In this document: positions 14,918 through 15,782 of the stretch, piece after piece
How positions within the stretch are numbered: the first letter of the stretch is position 1
How the letters are laid out: every line of letters begins with the position of its first letter
Assembly (NCBI GenBank): GCA_964354225.1
Contig: CAYGZC010000019.1
Location: 1 to 15,782 of the forward strand
From: CAYGZC01 sp964354225
GTDB lineage: Bacteria > Bacteroidota > Ignavibacteria > UBA10030 > SZUA-254
DNA: 15,782 bases
Reading direction: 5' to 3'
Made by a program: the position numbers and the translations under genes
Notes under the pieces: model-generated
What the model saw: only the letters and a program-made list of their open reading frames with translations
Told to the model about the DNA's origin: nothing
Databases searched by the model: none

Positions 14918-15473
14918 GACGTTCGTTCGCTCGTACACTTTTAATAGCATATATAATTTTTATAGAAAAATCTTTTGCGCATATGTATAGTCGTAAAACG
15001 ATTGCTCGGTTTATTTTCGTAATCTGCTCACTCAATCTTTTGATAAGTGCGGCGTTACTTTTTGTCTATCCGGGTGATCTCCTTAATAATGCGCGTGATT
15101 TCACCCTCGTTGAGAGATACTTCATACTTTTCAATGGTAATGGTCTTGGAATTGCTATCCTTCAGTTCATTAAGAAGCCAGCCAGCGATTAGTGTGGCTG
15201 CGATCTGTATATCGACTTGTAAGGCAAACTCGGCAATTTGTTCTATGGGAAATATCTTTATCGCTGGCGAGGGAGGGAGCGTGATTGTAATTCCATCAGG
15301 TGGTTTGGCATTACGAAGCCGCACGACATCCAATGGATCGTTTGTCTTGCATTCAAATATGATACGCATAGATTTCTCCAAAGATTATGAGCGCAAAAGA
15401 TTTTTTAATAGTTAACCATGAATCAAAAATTAATTGCAGAACAGCGAAAAAGCTTCACCTTTTCGCGCACGTT
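14766..15473. repeat. Inverted 15-bp repeats bracketing the 104-residue ORF
   Basis: AACGTGCGCGAAAAG at 14766-14780 has a perfect reverse complement at 15459-15473. A second 15-mer, GCAGAACAGCGAAAA at 15436-15450, has its reverse complement at 14903-14917. Both pairs show that the element left of the ORF and the one right of it share the same end sequences in opposite orientation. Confidence 0.85.
15055..15369 (-). CDS. Small hypothetical protein, possible cassette gene
   Basis: A 104-residue protein that I do not recognise. The ATG at 15367-15369 has GGAG exactly 6 nt upstream, one of the better ribosome sites in the window; the frame is also open to a TTG at 15381, which lies in that site and is unlikely to be used. 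The product is cytosolic-looking. MRIIFECKTNDPLDVVRLRN is followed by a proline-rich loop (KPPDGITITLPPSPAIKIFP), a hydrophobic helix IQIAATLIAGWLLNELK (about 55-71) and a beta-alpha end (KTITIEKYEVSLNEGEITRI). The alternation of an amphipathic helix with a strand-turn-helix tail looks like a real folded protein. It stands alone between inverted structured repeats, which suggests a mobile cassette. The opposite-strand ORF across it lacks a ribosome site. Confidence 0.65.
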   Translation of the reverse strand: MRIIFECKTNDPLDVVRLRNAKPPDGITITLPPSPAIKIFPIEQIAEFALQVDIQIAATLIAGWLLNELKDSNSKTITIEKYEVSLNEGEITRIIKEITRIDKK

Positions 15474-15477
15474 CTAC
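15436..15477 (+). repeat. Short attC-like hairpin
   Basis: GCAGAAC at 15436-15442 and GTTCTAC at 15471-15477 pair at six of seven positions. Inside them GCGAAAA pairs with TTTTCGC around a short loop. It is a compact version, in opposite orientation, of the dyad at 14762-14917. Confidence 0.5.
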
Positions 15478-15533
15478 GGACTGCTTTATCTCGTGAGCGA
15501 GTTCTTTTACGAGCGAACGAATGTCCGTAGAAC
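15471..15533. repeat. Palindromic unit 1, GTTC...GAAC
   Basis: GTTCTACGGAC (15471-15481) and GTCCGTAGAAC (15523-15533) form a perfect 11-bp inverted repeat. Inside it CTCGT pairs with ACGAG. The right end (15508-15533) is nearly the same as the minus-strand sequence at 14911-14935, differing by a few bases. Confidence 0.85.
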
Positions 15534-15672
15534 GACGCGCGGGAAAAACGAACGTGCGAGCGAACAAATCTCTTCTTTTGAGATTTGTTTGAGCGAGCAT
15601 GGAGTTTTTCCCGATGTTCCGCGCCGTTCGCGAAGCGAACAAGCGGAACGAGGGTTTACCCGCGCGTCGTTC
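15530..15672. repeat. 14-bp perfect inverted repeat enclosing two hairpins
   Basis: GAACGACGCGCGGG (15530-15543) is exactly complementary to 15659-15672. It encloses a 10-bp outer stem CGGGAAAAAC/GTTTTTCCCG (15540-15549 with 15604-15613), a 10-bp hairpin with 7-nt loop (15563-15572 with 15580-15589), and a hairpin at 15616-15649. Folded, this would give a branched, cloverleaf-like structure. Confidence 0.85.
15616..15649. repeat. Palindromic unit 2, GTTCCGC...GCGGAAC
   Basis: A 7-bp stem GTTCCGC/GCGGAAC (15616-15622 with 15643-15649) carries a second 6-bp stem GTTCGC/GCGAAC with a GAA triloop (15626-15640). Confidence 0.85.
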
Positions 15673-15782
15673 CGCAGCGCTCTCATGAGCGAGCGACGCT
15701 TTTGTGGTTGTGCATTTGTTTGCGCTATCATTTACTTAAACTCTTTCTTGCGCAACCACTCGCGAGCGAATGGCTGCGGAAC
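15669..15782. repeat. Palindromic unit 3, GTTCCGCAGC...GCTGCGGAAC, ends at window edge
   Basis: A perfect 10-bp inverted repeat joins 15669-15678 to 15773-15782, which are the last ten bases of the window. Inside, GTGGTTGTGC (15704-15713) pairs with GCGCAACCAC (15750-15759) with one G-T pair. No ORF or ribosome site is seen in it. Confidence 0.8.

Noticed and set aside
14729..14950. Minus-strand 73-codon ORF over the attC-like dyad
   Set aside because: It lies within the inverted repeat, so its composition is set by the repeat. No ribosome site or domain.
14983..15192. Plus-strand 69-codon ORF with a hydrophobic start
   Set aside because: No Shine-Dalgarno, and it is antisense to the 104-residue gene, which has a clear one.
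15430..15731. Minus-strand ORFs of 70 and 74 codons in the palindromic tract
   Set aside because: Arg/Ser-rich translations of repeats, overlapping each other, without ribosome sites.
15471..15782. tRNA or other known structured RNA
   Set aside because: The branched fold is suggestive, but no T-loop motif, anticodon arm layout or CCA end of a tRNA can be found.

Overview
The window looks like chromosomal DNA from a moderately AT-rich, free-living bacterium. The protein set (SpmA/SpmB pair outside a sporulation context, OPT-family transporter, M20C dipeptidase, secreted transglutaminase-like and C1-type proteins, a free-standing four-helix-bundle S23-type gene) suggests the FCB group, possibly an Ignavibacteria/Chlorobi or Bacteroidota relative. 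That is inferred from gene style only. No rRNA, tRNA, CRISPR, transposase or integrase gene was seen.

Layout. (1) 118-2853, minus strand: ruvB, then a uracil-DNA-glycosylase-like protein, an unknown protein and a PPC/DUF296 protein, closely spaced and operon-like. A 16-bp dyad lies upstream of ruvB. (2) 3045-9700, plus strand: spmA-spmB, proline dehydrogenase, an OPT peptide transporter, an orphan PqqD-like protein and a PepD-type dipeptidase. Together they suggest peptide uptake, dipeptide hydrolysis and proline oxidation. Strong hairpins follow the OPT gene and pepD. (3) 9984-11187, plus strand: an Ada alkylation-response protein split into two overlapping frames, the N-terminal sensor/AraC half and the O6-methylguanine methyltransferase half. 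Both frame problems fall in runs of A. (4) 11096-14403, minus strand: a secreted transglutaminase-like protein and a secreted papain-like C1 peptidase homologue. Between them is a four-helix-bundle gene bracketed by inverted arrays of an 8-nt repeat. (5) 14404-15782: mostly non-coding and very rich in inverted repeats. It holds one small convincing ORF (104 aa, minus strand) between inverted copies of attC-like dyads, then a 350-bp tract of nested perfect palindromes that runs exactly to the window end.

The most unusual parts are the four-helix gene inside inverted 8-mer arrays, and the structured 14.76-15.78 kb region, which may be the edge of an integron-like cassette array or a family of structured mobile repeats. 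The double A-run frame disruption in ada is also worth resolving, as is the SpmA with an extra domain of about 100 residues. Names rest on motif recognition by eye; no database search was possible.
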